Assembly (NCBI GenBank): GCA_016779585.1 | Contig: JADHNI010000040.1 | Span: forward strand, 1-33,389 | Length of the DNA: 33,389 nt | Source of the DNA: Pseudomonadales bacterium | GTDB taxonomy: Bacteria; Pseudomonadota; Gammaproteobacteria; Pseudomonadales; Azotimanducaceae | Reading direction: 5' to 3' | Part shown: piece by piece, positions 6,897 through 15,581 of the stretch | How the letters are laid out: every line of letters begins with the position of its first letter | Position numbering within the stretch: position 1 is the stretch's first letter | Position numbers and translations under genes: made by a program | Notes under the pieces: model-generated | Database searches by the model: none | Told to the model about the DNA's origin: nothing | Seen by the model: the letters and a program-made list of their open reading frames with translations, nothing else

Positions 6897-8114
6897 CTAC
6901 AAGATAGGGTAGTTGCTTTCCTGCAGCGCCCTGATGATGTCTTCCTGGTGCGTGCGATCCCGGGTCTCAACCGTAACCGTGACACCCACCTGGCCTATGG
7001 GCGCAGTAGGAGAAAGCCGGTGGTGGTGAACTTCCAGCACGTTGGCACCCCGGTGCCTGAAGGTTGTGAGTAACTGCTCCAGATTGCCCGGACGATCCTG
7101 GACCACGGTCTGGATGCGGGCAACGCGCCCATCGAAGGCCAGGCCCTGGTCAATGATGCGCGACAACAGGTTTACATCAATGTTGCCACCAGAGACGATG
7201 GAGACGACGTTTTTTCCCTTCAGTTGCGGCAGGCGATTGTTCAGCAGGGCAGCCAAAGGGGTTGCTGCGGAACCTTCCACCACCAGCTTTTCTATCTCCA
7301 GCATCAGCATGATGGCGTTGGCGATTTCATCGCTGGTGACACTGACGACTTCATCGACGCAGGCGTTAACAACTTTCAGGTTGTCACTGGCCACTTCCCC
7401 TACAGCGATACCGTCTGCAATCACCGGTGCTGCATTGACGAGTGTTGGAGTCCCCGCCTGCAGCGCCTGGTGCATGGCATCACAAGTGGACTCTTCAACG
7501 CCTATCAGGGTGATATCGGATCTGACGCTTTTGATATAGGCAGCGATACCGGCAATGAGGCCACCACCTCCGACGGGTACCAGTACGGCATCGATCTCAT
7601 CACCGTATTCACTCTCCAGAAGTTCAATGCCGACGGTTCCCTGGCCCGCGGCAATCAGAGGATCATCGAACGGGTGAATGTAAACGCGACCTTCCTGTTC
7701 GACGATTTCCCGTGAATGTGCCATGGCATCATCAAACGTATCGCCGGCGAGAATGACCTCAGCGCCCCAGTGCTCTGTCGATTTGATCTTTACGATAGGG
7801 CTGTACCGCGGCATGACAATCTTGACCGAGATACCGAGACGGTTGGCGTGGTAAGCCAGCGCCTGGGCATGGTTACCTGCGCTGGCAGCAATGACGCCGA
7901 CGCTCTTTTCTTCCTCGCGGAGAGTCAGCAGCTTATTGACGGCACCGCGCTCCTTGAATGAACCCGTCATCTGCAGGTTCTCCAGCTTGAACAGGGCGTT
8001 GGTACCCGTGAGCCCGGAGAGCGTCATGGATTTAACCAGCGGTGTGTTCTGCACATGGGGGCGTATACGCCCATATGCGTCCCGGACATTCTGCTGGCTG
8101 ATATAGAGCGACAT
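6897..8114 (-). CDS. ilvA: Threonine ammonia-lyase (PLP-dependent), with C-terminal ACT domain
   Basis: Deaminates threonine to 2-oxobutanoate, the first step toward isoleucine. At 405 residues it matches the medium-length form rather than the roughly 510-residue enteric IlvA with two regulatory repeats. GSFKERGA at 51-58 carries the PLP lysine (Lys54), SAGNHAQ lies at 78-84, the glycine-rich phosphate-binding loop GGGGL at 182-186, and SGGNID at 308-313. Residues about 330-405 read as an ACT-type regulatory domain, so allosteric control by an amino acid is plausible. A biosynthetic or catabolic role cannot be told apart from sequence alone. The gene stands alone and is divergent from the haloalkane dehalogenase gene. 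Confidence 0.93.
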   Translation of the reverse strand: MSLYISQQNVRDAYGRIRPHVQNTPLVKSMTLSGLTGTNALFKLENLQMTGSFKERGAVNKLLTLREEEKSVGVIAASAGNHAQALAYHANRLGISVKIVMPRYSPIVKIKSTEHWGAEVILAGDTFDDAMAHSREIVEQEGRVYIHPFDDPLIAAGQGTVGIELLESEYGDEIDAVLVPVGGGGLIAGIAAYIKSVRSDITLIGVEESTCDAMHQALQAGTPTLVNAAPVIADGIAVGEVASDNLKVVNACVDEVVSVTSDEIANAIMLMLEIEKLVVEGSAATPLAALLNNRLPQLKGKNVVSIVSGGNIDVNLLSRIIDQGLAFDGRVARIQTVVQDRPGNLEQLLTTFRHRGANVLEVHHHRLSPTAPIGQVGVTVTVETRDRTHQEDIIRALQESNYPIL

Positions 8115-8143
8115 GACGGTCTGTGGTCAGGAAAAGGGTGGCG

Positions 8144-8149
8144 ATTATA
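8144..8149 (-). promoter_or_regulatory. Candidate -10 box of the threonine ammonia-lyase gene
   Basis: Read on the minus strand this is a perfect TATAAT, 29 bases upstream of the ATG at 8114. No clear -35 hexamer is visible at 16-18 bases, so the assignment rests on the -10 and its position in the divergent spacer. Confidence 0.4.
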
Positions 8150-8188
8150 GTGTTATCGTAAACCCTTTCACAGTGAGCAGAGGTCTGG

Positions 8189-9064
8189 ATGGCGTTCGGG
8201 AAGAAGCATGTTGAAGTGCTGGGCAAGAAGATGGCCTACATCGATGAAGGCGAGGGTGACCCTATTGTTTTCCTGCATGGTAACCCGACGTCCTCGTATC
8301 TCTGGCGCCACGTGATACCCCACCTGACAGCACAGGGAAGGTGCATTGCGCCAGACCTGATCGGTATGGGTGACTCTGAAAAGCTCGATGCCAGTGGCCC
8401 GGGTCGTTATACCTTTAATGAACATCGTAACTACCTCGATGAACTGCTCTACCAGCTGGACGTGACGAACAATATCATCTTTGTCATTCATGACTGGGGC
8501 TCGGCGCTCGGTTTTGACTGGTGCTGCCGGCACCAAGAAGCAATCCAGGGTATTGCCTACATGGAAGCCATCGTGAAGCCACTCACCTGGAATGAGTGGC
8601 CCGAGAATGCCCGCGGTATTTTCCAGGGTTTTCGTTCAGAAGCGGGTGAAGAAATGATCCTGGATAAAAATCTCTTTATCGAGGCTGTACTGCCTAATTC
8701 CATCATTCGTGACCTGACGGAGGAGGAGATGGCGGTTTATCGAGCACCCTTTGAGAATCCCGGCGAAGATCGTCGCCCGACACTTACCTGGCCCAGGCAG
8801 ATACCCATCGAAGGTGAGCCGCTTGAGGTGGTTGAGATCGTCGAGTCATACGGCGAGTACCTGTCACAGTCCCCGGTTCCGAAGCTGCTTGTCAATGCAG
8901 ACCCTGGTTCGATTTTGACAGGCCCCTTGCTCGAGTACTGCAGAACCTGGCCGAACCAGAGTGAGGTCACCGTTAAAGGACTGCATTTTATTCAGGAAGA
9001 CTCCGGCGACGAGATTGGCCGGGCAGTGGCAAACTTCGTCGCCGATATCAGGATTAACGATTAG
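8189..9064 (+). CDS. dhaA: Haloalkane dehalogenase (HLD-II, DhaA/LinB-like)
   Basis: Hydrolyses the carbon-halogen bond of haloalkanes to an alcohol plus halide through an alkyl-enzyme ester. The 291 residues carry the full subfamily II set: HGNPTSS at 30-36 (halide-binding Asn32), HDWGSALG at 101-108 (nucleophile Asp102 and halide-binding Trp103), the acid in AYMEAI (Glu126) and GLHFIQEDS with the base His266. DLIGMGDS at 56-63 is also typical. AGAGG-like sequence (CAGAGG ending at 8183) precedes the ATG at a good distance. There is no signal peptide, so it is cytoplasmic. Its stop overlaps the convergent ABC permease stop by four bases. The CYP153 system and CoA synthetase elsewhere in the window could use or feed its alcohol products. 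Substrate range is not predictable. Confidence 0.93.
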   Translation: MAFGKKHVEVLGKKMAYIDEGEGDPIVFLHGNPTSSYLWRHVIPHLTAQGRCIAPDLIGMGDSEKLDASGPGRYTFNEHRNYLDELLYQLDVTNNIIFVIHDWGSALGFDWCCRHQEAIQGIAYMEAIVKPLTWNEWPENARGIFQGFRSEAGEEMILDKNLFIEAVLPNSIIRDLTEEEMAVYRAPFENPGEDRRPTLTWPRQIPIEGEPLEVVEIVESYGEYLSQSPVPKLLVNADPGSILTGPLLEYCRTWPNQSEVTVKGLHFIQEDSGDEIGRAVANFVADIRIND

Positions 9065-10587
9065 TTGCTGGCGCGTCTGGTCACCGGCGCTCTGAGCAGC
9101 CTGAAAATTTCTTTTACGCCGGGTGGTTTTCCGGTCATCAGGATGCCCACGCGGAAAACCTTGGCCGCGAGCCAGAAAGCGATAATGATCGAGACGATCA
9201 GCAAGAGTGTCGTGATGACGTATTCTTCTGTGGAGGGTGGTCCCGCTGCCCGGTTCATCATGACGAACGGTGTCAGCGGCGGTATATAAGAAAGCACCTG
9301 TGCAAGGCTGCCGTTCGGGTCGCGGCCAATAGGAATCATCAGGAAGATTGGCACCATTTGGATCAGCTGCACGGGCATAATCAGGTTCTGGGCCTCTTTC
9401 AGGTTGTTGCACAGCGAGCCCAGGCCCACCAGCAGTGCTGCATAGAAGAGGTAACCGAGCAGAAAATACATCACGAAGGAGCCCAAAAACCAGGGGTCCG
9501 CCATGACCGATGACAGGTCTATGGGCAGTTCAATACCAGCGGCCAGGGGCAGGCCGATAAAGAAGGCAAGCGCCATAATGAGCCACGCGGTGATGATGGT
9601 CAGTCCGGTACCGGCAATACCGATGATCTTGCCGCCCATCAGTGAAATCGCTGATACTGACGACAGCAGCACCTCTACCAGTTTGTTGGATTTTTCCTCG
9701 ATGGTGTTGGTAATCAGCATCTGAGTGTTGATCATGACCGAGATCCAGAGGAAGTAGACGAACACCACCGGCGCCCACTGCCTTGCTATGTCGGTCGAAT
9801 CCACTTCCTCGGTTTCACCGTCTTTGCCCAGGGTGACACCTTCAAAGGAAACCGCCTCGTTAATCCAGTCTGCGATATCCGCATCAATGTCGCTGTGTGA
9901 CAGTCGCTGGTCTCTCACGTACTGACTGACCAGTTCGCCGAACCAGATTTCCAGATCCCTGTCGGTCAGGTTGTTGGAGACATACTTTGCGCCGCTGCCG
10001 TCTTCCACCACGTTCCTGCCGATGACGAAGTAGGCGAACAGTTCCTCGGATTCGATCATCTCGTTCAGCTGGTCAATATTGCGTACGTCCATCAGGCGAA
10101 AGTAGTTGGATGACATGCTGCCGGAGAAACGTGATCGTTCCTCGTCGGACAGCTCTTGCCACCATTCGATAATGGCTGTGCGATGCTGGGTGAGCTGATT
10201 TGTCAGGCGTCGAGTCAGGGAGGTGTCCAGATAACCATCGTGGAAAAGGAAATTGACGATCTTTTCCTGGGTGTCTTCGTTCAGGGCACGAACCTCGGGG
10301 AAAAACACAGCCAGGAAATCCGGCAGCATGTCTTCTTCACCTTTGCTGAAGTCCGTCAGCAGGTACCGGAAATCACGGATACTCATTTCCTGCTTTACGG
10401 CGTCCATGACCACGCCGGTTTCATCGATTACCGCGAAGCTCTTGGCGACCCGCGTATTCTCGACAATGATCGGCACAATCCCGACCAGCAGCAGGACCAC
10501 AGGCATCATCAGAATGCCGAACCAGAACCCCTTGGTGCGCACGTTTTCCAGGAACTCGCGAAACGCGATCAGCAGCATTCGGTTCAT
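9061..10587 (-). CDS. ABC-2 type transporter permease (NatB-like)
   Basis: A 508-residue inner-membrane subunit of an ABC exporter. One membrane helix lies near the N-terminus (about 20-42), followed by a large external domain of some 230 residues and a C-terminal block of about five to six helices (roughly 271-293, 318-346, 367-393, 403-420, 457-480). This arrangement is typical of the NatB/YhaP group of ABC-2 permeases. The start overlaps the stop of the ATPase gene as ATGA (10584-10587), so the two are translationally coupled. Relatives move sodium ions, drugs or peptides; the substrate here is unknown. Confidence 0.93.
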   Translation of the reverse strand: MNRMLLIAFREFLENVRTKGFWFGILMMPVVLLLVGIVPIIVENTRVAKSFAVIDETGVVMDAVKQEMSIRDFRYLLTDFSKGEEDMLPDFLAVFFPEVRALNEDTQEKIVNFLFHDGYLDTSLTRRLTNQLTQHRTAIIEWWQELSDEERSRFSGSMSSNYFRLMDVRNIDQLNEMIESEELFAYFVIGRNVVEDGSGAKYVSNNLTDRDLEIWFGELVSQYVRDQRLSHSDIDADIADWINEAVSFEGVTLGKDGETEEVDSTDIARQWAPVVFVYFLWISVMINTQMLITNTIEEKSNKLVEVLLSSVSAISLMGGKIIGIAGTGLTIITAWLIMALAFFIGLPLAAGIELPIDLSSVMADPWFLGSFVMYFLLGYLFYAALLVGLGSLCNNLKEAQNLIMPVQLIQMVPIFLMIPIGRDPNGSLAQVLSYIPPLTPFVMMNRAAGPPSTEEYVITTLLLIVSIIIAFWLAAKVFRVGILMTGKPPGVKEIFRLLRAPVTRRASN

Positions 10588-11480
10588 GCGTCCGACTCCC
10601 CGACAGTGCGCACGAAAATCTCATGCAGTGAGGGCTCTTTCAGGGTGAAACTTTTGAGGGTAACGGCATCCATGAGTTCGCGCATCAGAGCCTGGGTGTC
10701 GGTACCTTCCTCGATGGACAGTTCAGCCGAGTTACCCATATTGTTCACGCGGATAATGCCCTTACGCTGCAGGTTCGATGCATCGCCTTCATATTCAATC
10801 AGCAGGGTTGAGGAAAACCGGCCTTTAACCTCCGGCACCCTGCCGTCGATCAGTTTCTGACCCTTGTTGATCAGCAGGATCGAGTCGCAGATCTGCTCTG
10901 CCTGCTCCATGATGTGGGTGGAGAAAATGACCGTTTTACCCTGTCTCTTCAGGTCAAGGATGATGTCTCGAACCAGTTCGACGTTGATGGGATCAAGCCC
11001 GGAGAAAGGTTCGTCCAGGATAACCAGGGCAGGGTCATGGATCAGCGTGGAGATGATCTGCACCTTCTGGCCCATACCCTTGGAAAGCTCTTCACAGCGC
11101 TTGTTTGCCGCGTCATCCAGGCCAAAGCGGACCAGCAGCTGGTCAGCCGCGGTAGCGGCAGCTCGCCGCGCCATACCCTTCAGGGTGCCGAAGTAGGTGA
11201 TAATCTCTTTCACCTTCATTTTCTTGTACAGGCCTTTTTCCTCGGGCAGGTAACCCAGGCGGTCTTTCACCCGTTCTGGCTGCTCGTCGCCCAGCACCCG
11301 CAGTACACCGGAGTCGGGATACAGGATACTCATGATCATGCGAATGGTGCTGGTCTTGCCTGCGCCATTGGGGCCGAGGAATCCGTAAACCGCACCTTCC
11401 GGAACGATAAAGCTCATGTCTGAGACAGCGTGATGTGTCCCGAAGAATTTGTTAACTGATTCGAGTTCAATGCTGTTCAT
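10584..11480 (-). CDS. ABC transporter ATP-binding subunit (NatA-like)
   Basis: The 298-residue ATPase drives the permease encoded just downstream. Walker A GPNGAGKT is at 36-43, the signature LSKGMGQK at 132-139, Walker B LVILDEP at 152-158 with the catalytic Glu157, and the switch His at 189. The roughly 80-residue C-terminal extension is usual in the NatA/YhaQ group. I placed the start at 11480 because its ATG overlaps the stop of the upstream dehydrogenase gene as ATGA (11477-11480) and the product then begins directly with the ABC fold; an upstream extension of 19 residues lies inside the dehydrogenase gene and looks non-native. Confidence 0.94.
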   Translation of the reverse strand: MNSIELESVNKFFGTHHAVSDMSFIVPEGAVYGFLGPNGAGKTSTIRMIMSILYPDSGVLRVLGDEQPERVKDRLGYLPEEKGLYKKMKVKEIITYFGTLKGMARRAAATAADQLLVRFGLDDAANKRCEELSKGMGQKVQIISTLIHDPALVILDEPFSGLDPINVELVRDIILDLKRQGKTVIFSTHIMEQAEQICDSILLINKGQKLIDGRVPEVKGRFSSTLLIEYEGDASNLQRKGIIRVNNMGNSAELSIEEGTDTQALMRELMDAVTLKSFTLKEPSLHEIFVRTVGESDA

Positions 11481-12376
11481 GTCAGGCGACTGATGACTTC
11501 TTCCACAAAGCAGGTTTTGTAGTCCTGGTAGATGCAACTGGAATGCGGCGTGATCATGACGTTTGGCTGCTGCCAGAGCGGTGAATCTTCGGGCAGGGGT
11601 TCCTCGTCCGTCACATCCAGGAAGGCGCCGCCAATTTCATCGATAACTTTCATCACGGTGTCGGTGGTCAGCGCATTGCCGCGGCCAAAGTTGTAAAGGT
11701 AAACGCCGGGTTTACAGAGGCGAATCATGTCTGTGGTCAGGAAGTTGTCGGTACTGGTGTCTCCTGGCAGAACAAGAACCACGTGATCCGCAGTGGGCAG
11801 GAGTTCGACAAGACGGTCGGTGGTGACAACCTGCATGCCATTTTCCATTCCCGCATTTGTTCGCCTGACGCCGATGACCTCTGCGCCTGTGCCGCTGATT
11901 AGCTGGCCACAGACCCGCCCAATACTACCGAATCCAATGATGAGCACCCGCTGGTGACGCAGTAGCCTGGCGTCTTTCTGCAGGTTGCGATCCCAGCCCC
12001 TTGAAGCATGGTTGCGCTGCATCGACGGCATCTGGTGGTTCATGTAAAGCAGGGCGCCCAGCATGGACTCTGCCATGATCTCACCGTGGAATGTGCCGTG
12101 TATGACGTTCACTTTCCCGTTTGGGTCCGGGGCAATCCAGTCACGCCCGGCAGCGGGTGTCATAATCTGCTTCAGTTTCGGGCACTTCGAATACCAGTCT
12201 TCCGGAAACTCCCAGGTGAGCAGGTGCTCAACGTGATCCGCAGACGAGAGAAAGCTTTCAGCATTCTCGTGAACCTTGAGGGTCATATCGGGGAATGCCG
12301 CTCGCAATCGCTGGAAGTCACTCTTATCAAAATCGAATGCGGCGACTTCACTCCAGAGGCATGTGTGTAATTCCAT
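11477..12376 (-). CDS. D-isomer-specific 2-hydroxyacid dehydrogenase family protein
   Basis: NAD(P)-dependent oxidoreductase interconverting 2-oxo and D-2-hydroxy acids. The 299-residue product from the ATG at 12376 has the nucleotide-binding loop GFGSIG at 148-153, GRG with the substrate-binding Arg232, DVTDEEPLP at 254-262 with the catalytic Glu, and the catalytic His278 in TPHSS. The frame is open a further 57 codons upstream, but that stretch crosses the divergent transglutaminase start and does not resemble the family, so I rejected it. First gene of an operon with the ABC ATPase (ATGA overlap) and permease. Why a dehydrogenase is coupled to an exporter is unclear; the substrate is not identifiable from sequence. 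Confidence 0.9.
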   Translation of the reverse strand: MELHTCLWSEVAAFDFDKSDFQRLRAAFPDMTLKVHENAESFLSSADHVEHLLTWEFPEDWYSKCPKLKQIMTPAAGRDWIAPDPNGKVNVIHGTFHGEIMAESMLGALLYMNHQMPSMQRNHASRGWDRNLQKDARLLRHQRVLIIGFGSIGRVCGQLISGTGAEVIGVRRTNAGMENGMQVVTTDRLVELLPTADHVVLVLPGDTSTDNFLTTDMIRLCKPGVYLYNFGRGNALTTDTVMKVIDEIGGAFLDVTDEEPLPEDSPLWQQPNVMITPHSSCIYQDYKTCFVEEVISRLT

Positions 12377-12435
12377 CGTAAACAGTATAACCTTCCTGCT
12401 CGCTATTCCCGTGAGATCACCTTTGAGGATTCCTG

Positions 12436-13227
12436 ATGTGGGTTGATACGAGTTGTCGTCTTGAGCTCGATTATGTTGTCGCCACGCCGGTGATCCTGAT
12501 GCTTCGGCCGAGAAGTGGAGCCAGCCAGTGGGTGTCCCGGGAAACATACGAGTTCAGTTTACCGACGGATGTTGCCCAGTACACGGACCAGTTTGGCAAC
12601 CTCAACCAGCGCCTGACGGTACCGGCTGATGGGTTCGTCATTGAAACGAGTGCCCGGGTAAACACTGCTGATGAAATGGATGTGGGGCTAAAAGAGCCGT
12701 TTATCCCAATCCCGGAATTGCCGGAGGAGGTCCTGCAGTACCTGACACCTTCGCGCTACTGCGAGTCTGATCGATTTGGACTGCAGGCTCTTAACCTTGC
12801 CGGGGACCAGGAACCTGGTTACGCGCAGGTAGCCAGCATCAATAACTGGATTCGGGAAAACGTGATCTATGATCCTGGTTCAAGTGCCGTTCCATGTTCA
12901 GCCAGCGAAATCTCCGCTGCCGGTCACGGCGTCTGCAAGGATCTTGCGCACCTTGGAATCGCCATGTGTCGATCCATTTCAATTCCGGCAAGGTACGTCT
13001 GCGGATATCTTCTTGGTCTTGTGCCCATGGACCTGCATGCCTGGTTTGAAGTATTTGTTGGGGGGCGCTGGTACACGTTTGATCCAACCCAGCCTGATCT
13101 GTCCGGCGCCCGGGTGGCCATCGCTTACGGCAGGGATGCAGCGGATGTCGCCATCTACCACCAGTTTGGCCCGCCCGCGCGTTACACAGATATGAAGGTT
13201 TCGGTCATGCCGTCTACACCTGATTAA
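12436..13227 (+). CDS. Transglutaminase-like protein, plus-strand copy
   Basis: A 263-residue member of the bacterial transglutaminase-like superfamily, which in bacteria are mostly cysteine proteases or amidases of unknown substrate. An N-terminal beta-rich domain (about 1-95) precedes the core, which has GHGVCKDLAHL with the nucleophile Cys167, DLHAWFEVFV with His201 and FDPTQ with Asp216. GAGG (12425-12428) sits seven bases before the ATG. No signal peptide is evident. It is divergent from the hydroxyacid dehydrogenase operon, and its end overlaps by 14 bases the end of a second transglutaminase-like gene on the other strand, which is not closely similar outside the motifs. Confidence 0.9.
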   Translation: MWVDTSCRLELDYVVATPVILMLRPRSGASQWVSRETYEFSLPTDVAQYTDQFGNLNQRLTVPADGFVIETSARVNTADEMDVGLKEPFIPIPELPEEVLQYLTPSRYCESDRFGLQALNLAGDQEPGYAQVASINNWIRENVIYDPGSSAVPCSASEISAAGHGVCKDLAHLGIAMCRSISIPARYVCGYLLGLVPMDLHAWFEVFVGGRWYTFDPTQPDLSGARVAIAYGRDAADVAIYHQFGPPARYTDMKVSVMPSTPD

Positions 13228-14065
13228 CGTTCACCCGGACCGAAAGGGTCCTGGCAACGTTTGATGGCCCGGTGAACTGACCGCTGACAGGCGGGATATC
13301 CACCGGGTTGATCGCGATCGACACCGGTACATGATTTTCGCCCACGATTCGGTTGGCGGTCGGGTCAAATCCCGTCCAGCCGGAGCCCGGCAGGTAAATT
13401 TCTGCCCAGGCGTGCGTTGAGCCATCGGCTAGGGAAGTACCTTCCGTGTGGAAGTAGCCGCTGACAAAACGGGCTGCCAGCCCAAGACGCCGCGCCGATA
13501 TCACAAACAGCCAAGCGAAATCGCGGCAGCTGCCCATCCTGAGGGCCAGGGTCTCCGCAGGCGACTGGACGCCTTCTTCATGCCGCACCCGGTACGTGAA
13601 ATCCCGGAAAATTGCATTGGAAAGCTGCTGCAACAGGGAGAGAGTATCGTTGTTGTTGCTGGTGTGGCTGATGATCCATTCCTCAACCGGCGCGGTCTGT
13701 TCGCTCACGGAAAAGTAGGCCGAGAGCAGGTCCCGTTCATGCTGGTTGTATTCAAAGGGATAGTTCGCCACGTGAGGCTCGATAGGGATGTAGGTACGCT
13801 CTGACAGGTAGTGCGCCACGGTCACTTCGCTGGTGATAGTCAGCCGGGTGGTTTCAACATTCGAAAAGGTGACCAGTGCGACTGAGTTATCCAGTTCGTC
13901 GCGGTGCCAGCTGATGAGCCCGCCAGGGTCCATGCTGAGCTTCGAGGCTTCGATGCGGATGTCGTGTCCGTCCCTCGGGCGCACCAGCAATTTATGGTTT
14001 CCCAGCATGACAGGCTGGTTGTACTCGTAGCAGGTCTCGTGAAATATTCGAAGGCGAGTTGGCAT
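13214..14065 (-). CDS. Transglutaminase-like protein, minus-strand copy (last gene of the CYP153 operon)
   Basis: A 283-residue protein with the bacterial transglutaminase N-terminal domain (RIFHETCYEY at 6-15, then LRPR-like RPRDGHD at 29-35) and the catalytic core: MGSCRDFAWL with Cys180, STHAWAEIYLPG with His218, and GFDPTANR with Asp234. The start at 14065 is chosen because the family-typical MPTRLRI follows it and because it lies one base after the stop of the small upstream gene (TGAAATG). A further 52 codons upstream are open but lie over that gene. Co-directional with the P450 system; a functional link is not evident. The substrate is unknown. Confidence 0.9.
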   Translation of the reverse strand: MPTRLRIFHETCYEYNQPVMLGNHKLLVRPRDGHDIRIEASKLSMDPGGLISWHRDELDNSVALVTFSNVETTRLTITSEVTVAHYLSERTYIPIEPHVANYPFEYNQHERDLLSAYFSVSEQTAPVEEWIISHTSNNNDTLSLLQQLSNAIFRDFTYRVRHEEGVQSPAETLALRMGSCRDFAWLFVISARRLGLAARFVSGYFHTEGTSLADGSTHAWAEIYLPGSGWTGFDPTANRIVGENHVPVSIAINPVDIPPVSGQFTGPSNVARTLSVRVNVNQV

Positions 14066-14066
14066 T

Positions 14067-14270
14067 TCAGTGTTTCCTGTCCGCTGGTCGGTACTTGCGC
14101 ATGATGTCACGTACCTGCGCCAGGTCACGATGGTCCTTTGCCAGGATTCCCTTGATATGGGTTTCGACGAGTGCTTCGGTCGAGGGATAGACGGCCAGTT
14201 CCCGGCCGTCTTTCTCGACAACTATCTCGCCGGAGGATTTCCGGTAGTAAACCCTGTCTCTACCGGACAC
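14067..14270 (-). CDS. Small protein between P450 and transglutaminase genes, function unknown
   Basis: A 67-residue charged protein with no membrane segment. It starts at a GTG 12 bases after the P450 stop and ends one base before the transglutaminase ATG, so it fits neatly into the operon. It reads as a beta-hairpin-like N-terminus (VYYRKSSGEIVVEKDG) followed by a helical, basic half (HRDLAQVRDIMRKYRP). I recognise no family. The upstream ribosome site is weak, and there is an overlapping open frame (the upstream extension of the transglutaminase gene), so it is only probably real. Confidence 0.5.
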   Translation of the reverse strand: MSGRDRVYYRKSSGEIVVEKDGRELAVYPSTEALVETHIKGILAKDHRDLAQVRDIMRKYRPADRKH

Positions 14271-14282
14271 GACGCAGACAAC

Positions 14283-15524
14283 TTACTTCGCGTGAAGGAT
14301 GGTGTTCAGTTCGGTATAGCCCTTAACAAAACTGGACTGAACACGTTCAGGTTCGCCGGTCACTTCGATGTGGTCGAATCGCTTGAGTATTTCTTCCCAG
14401 ATAATACGCAACTGCATTTCAGCAAGGCGGTTACCCATGCATCGGTGAATGCCGAAACCAAATGACATATGGTGCCGCGGAGTCTTGCGGTCAATGATGA
14501 ACTGGTCCGGGTTCTCAATGACCTCATCATCACGGTTCGCTGACACGTACCACATGGCAACCTTGTCGCCCGCCTTGATGGTCTTCCCTCGGATTTCGTA
14601 ATCCTGGGTCGCGCGACGACGCATGTAGGCGAGAGGCGTCTGGTAACGGATGATTTCCGGCACCATCGTCGGGATTAGAGAGTGATCATTCTTAACTTTC
14701 GCAAACTCTTCCGGGAACTGGTTCAGGAAATAAACACCACCGGAAATTGAGTTACGCGTCGTGTCATTACCACCCACGATTAACAGGATCAGGTTGCCGA
14801 GGTACTCCATCGGATCCATGTCCTGAGTGTTCGGATTGTGCGCCATCATGGTGATGAGATCGATTGCCTCGGAAGGATCACGATGCACGCGTTCATTCCA
14901 GAGCCCGGTAAACACCTCCAGGCATTCCAGCAGCGCCGCGCGCCGTTCCGTCTCCGGAATCGGTCCACCGTTCAGTTCACCACCCGTTGCCATGTCAGAC
15001 CAGAAGGTCAGTTTGCGCCGATCTTCGAACGGGAAATCGAAGAGCGTCGCCAGCATCTGCGTGGTCAGTTCAATGGACACCAAATCCACCCAGTTGAATT
15101 CTTCCCCAATTGGCAGGCTGTCGAGGATCTTCTCGGCTCGTTCGCGAATGATGGGCTCAAGCTTGGCAAGGTTCATTGGAGCGACAACACCGGTCACCGC
15201 CTTGCGCTGAACATCATGGCGGGGCGGGTCCAGCGAGATGAAGTTTACCGTCTGGAAATCGGCCGGTCGGTCCGCCAGGGTAATGCCACCCTCAGACGAG
15301 AACACCTCATGGTTCTTCTCGATCTCCATGATGTCGTTGAACCTGGTGATCGACCAGTAGGGGCCGAACAGGCTGTCCTTGCAATAATGAACCGGGTCTT
15401 CCTTGCGCAGTCTTTCAAAGTATCCCCAGTGACTGTCTTCCATGAAGAGGCGCGCGTCACTGACGTCAAACTCTTCCAGGGGAATGGCATAGGGGTCTTT
15501 GTCTAGTTGTACCGCTTCACTCAT
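14283..15524 (-). CDS. CYP153: Cytochrome P450, CYP153 family (terminal alkane / fatty-acid omega-hydroxylase)
   Basis: Heme monooxygenase that hydroxylates the terminal carbon of medium-chain alkanes or fatty acids, using electrons passed by ferredoxin reductase and ferredoxin. The 413-residue soluble protein shows FISLDPPRHDVQRKAV at about 95-110, the I-helix GGNDTTRN at 251-258, EIIR (Glu290/Arg293), QTPLAYMRR and the heme loop FGFGIHRCMGNRLAE with ligand Cys362. All of these closely match CYP153A enzymes of Marinobacter and Alcanivorax. A strong GGGAGGT lies just before the ATG. It follows its ferredoxin gene by 57 bases in the order reductase, ferredoxin, P450. CYP153 members differ in chain-length preference, which I cannot judge here. 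Confidence 0.95.
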   Translation of the reverse strand: MSEAVQLDKDPYAIPLEEFDVSDARLFMEDSHWGYFERLRKEDPVHYCKDSLFGPYWSITRFNDIMEIEKNHEVFSSEGGITLADRPADFQTVNFISLDPPRHDVQRKAVTGVVAPMNLAKLEPIIRERAEKILDSLPIGEEFNWVDLVSIELTTQMLATLFDFPFEDRRKLTFWSDMATGGELNGGPIPETERRAALLECLEVFTGLWNERVHRDPSEAIDLITMMAHNPNTQDMDPMEYLGNLILLIVGGNDTTRNSISGGVYFLNQFPEEFAKVKNDHSLIPTMVPEIIRYQTPLAYMRRRATQDYEIRGKTIKAGDKVAMWYVSANRDDEVIENPDQFIIDRKTPRHHMSFGFGIHRCMGNRLAEMQLRIIWEEILKRFDHIEVTGEPERVQSSFVKGYTELNTILHAK

Positions 15525-15581
15525 GGGTACCTCCCGGTCTTATTATTTTTATTAAGCGGGCTTAAGTCTGGCCCTTGAACC

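Noticed and set aside
10156..10860. A 234-codon plus-strand frame
   Set aside because: It is antisense to the ABC permease and ATPase genes, both of which have clear domain structure, and its product has no recognisable features.
12377..12547. N-terminal extension of the 2-hydroxyacid dehydrogenase by 57 residues
   Set aside because: The extension is the complement of the divergent transglutaminase start, has no family similarity, and the ATG at 12376 gives a normal N-terminus.
14066..14221. N-terminal extension of the minus-strand transglutaminase by 52 residues
   Set aside because: The family-typical start MPTRLRI is at 14065, and the extension overlaps a better-placed small gene in another frame.
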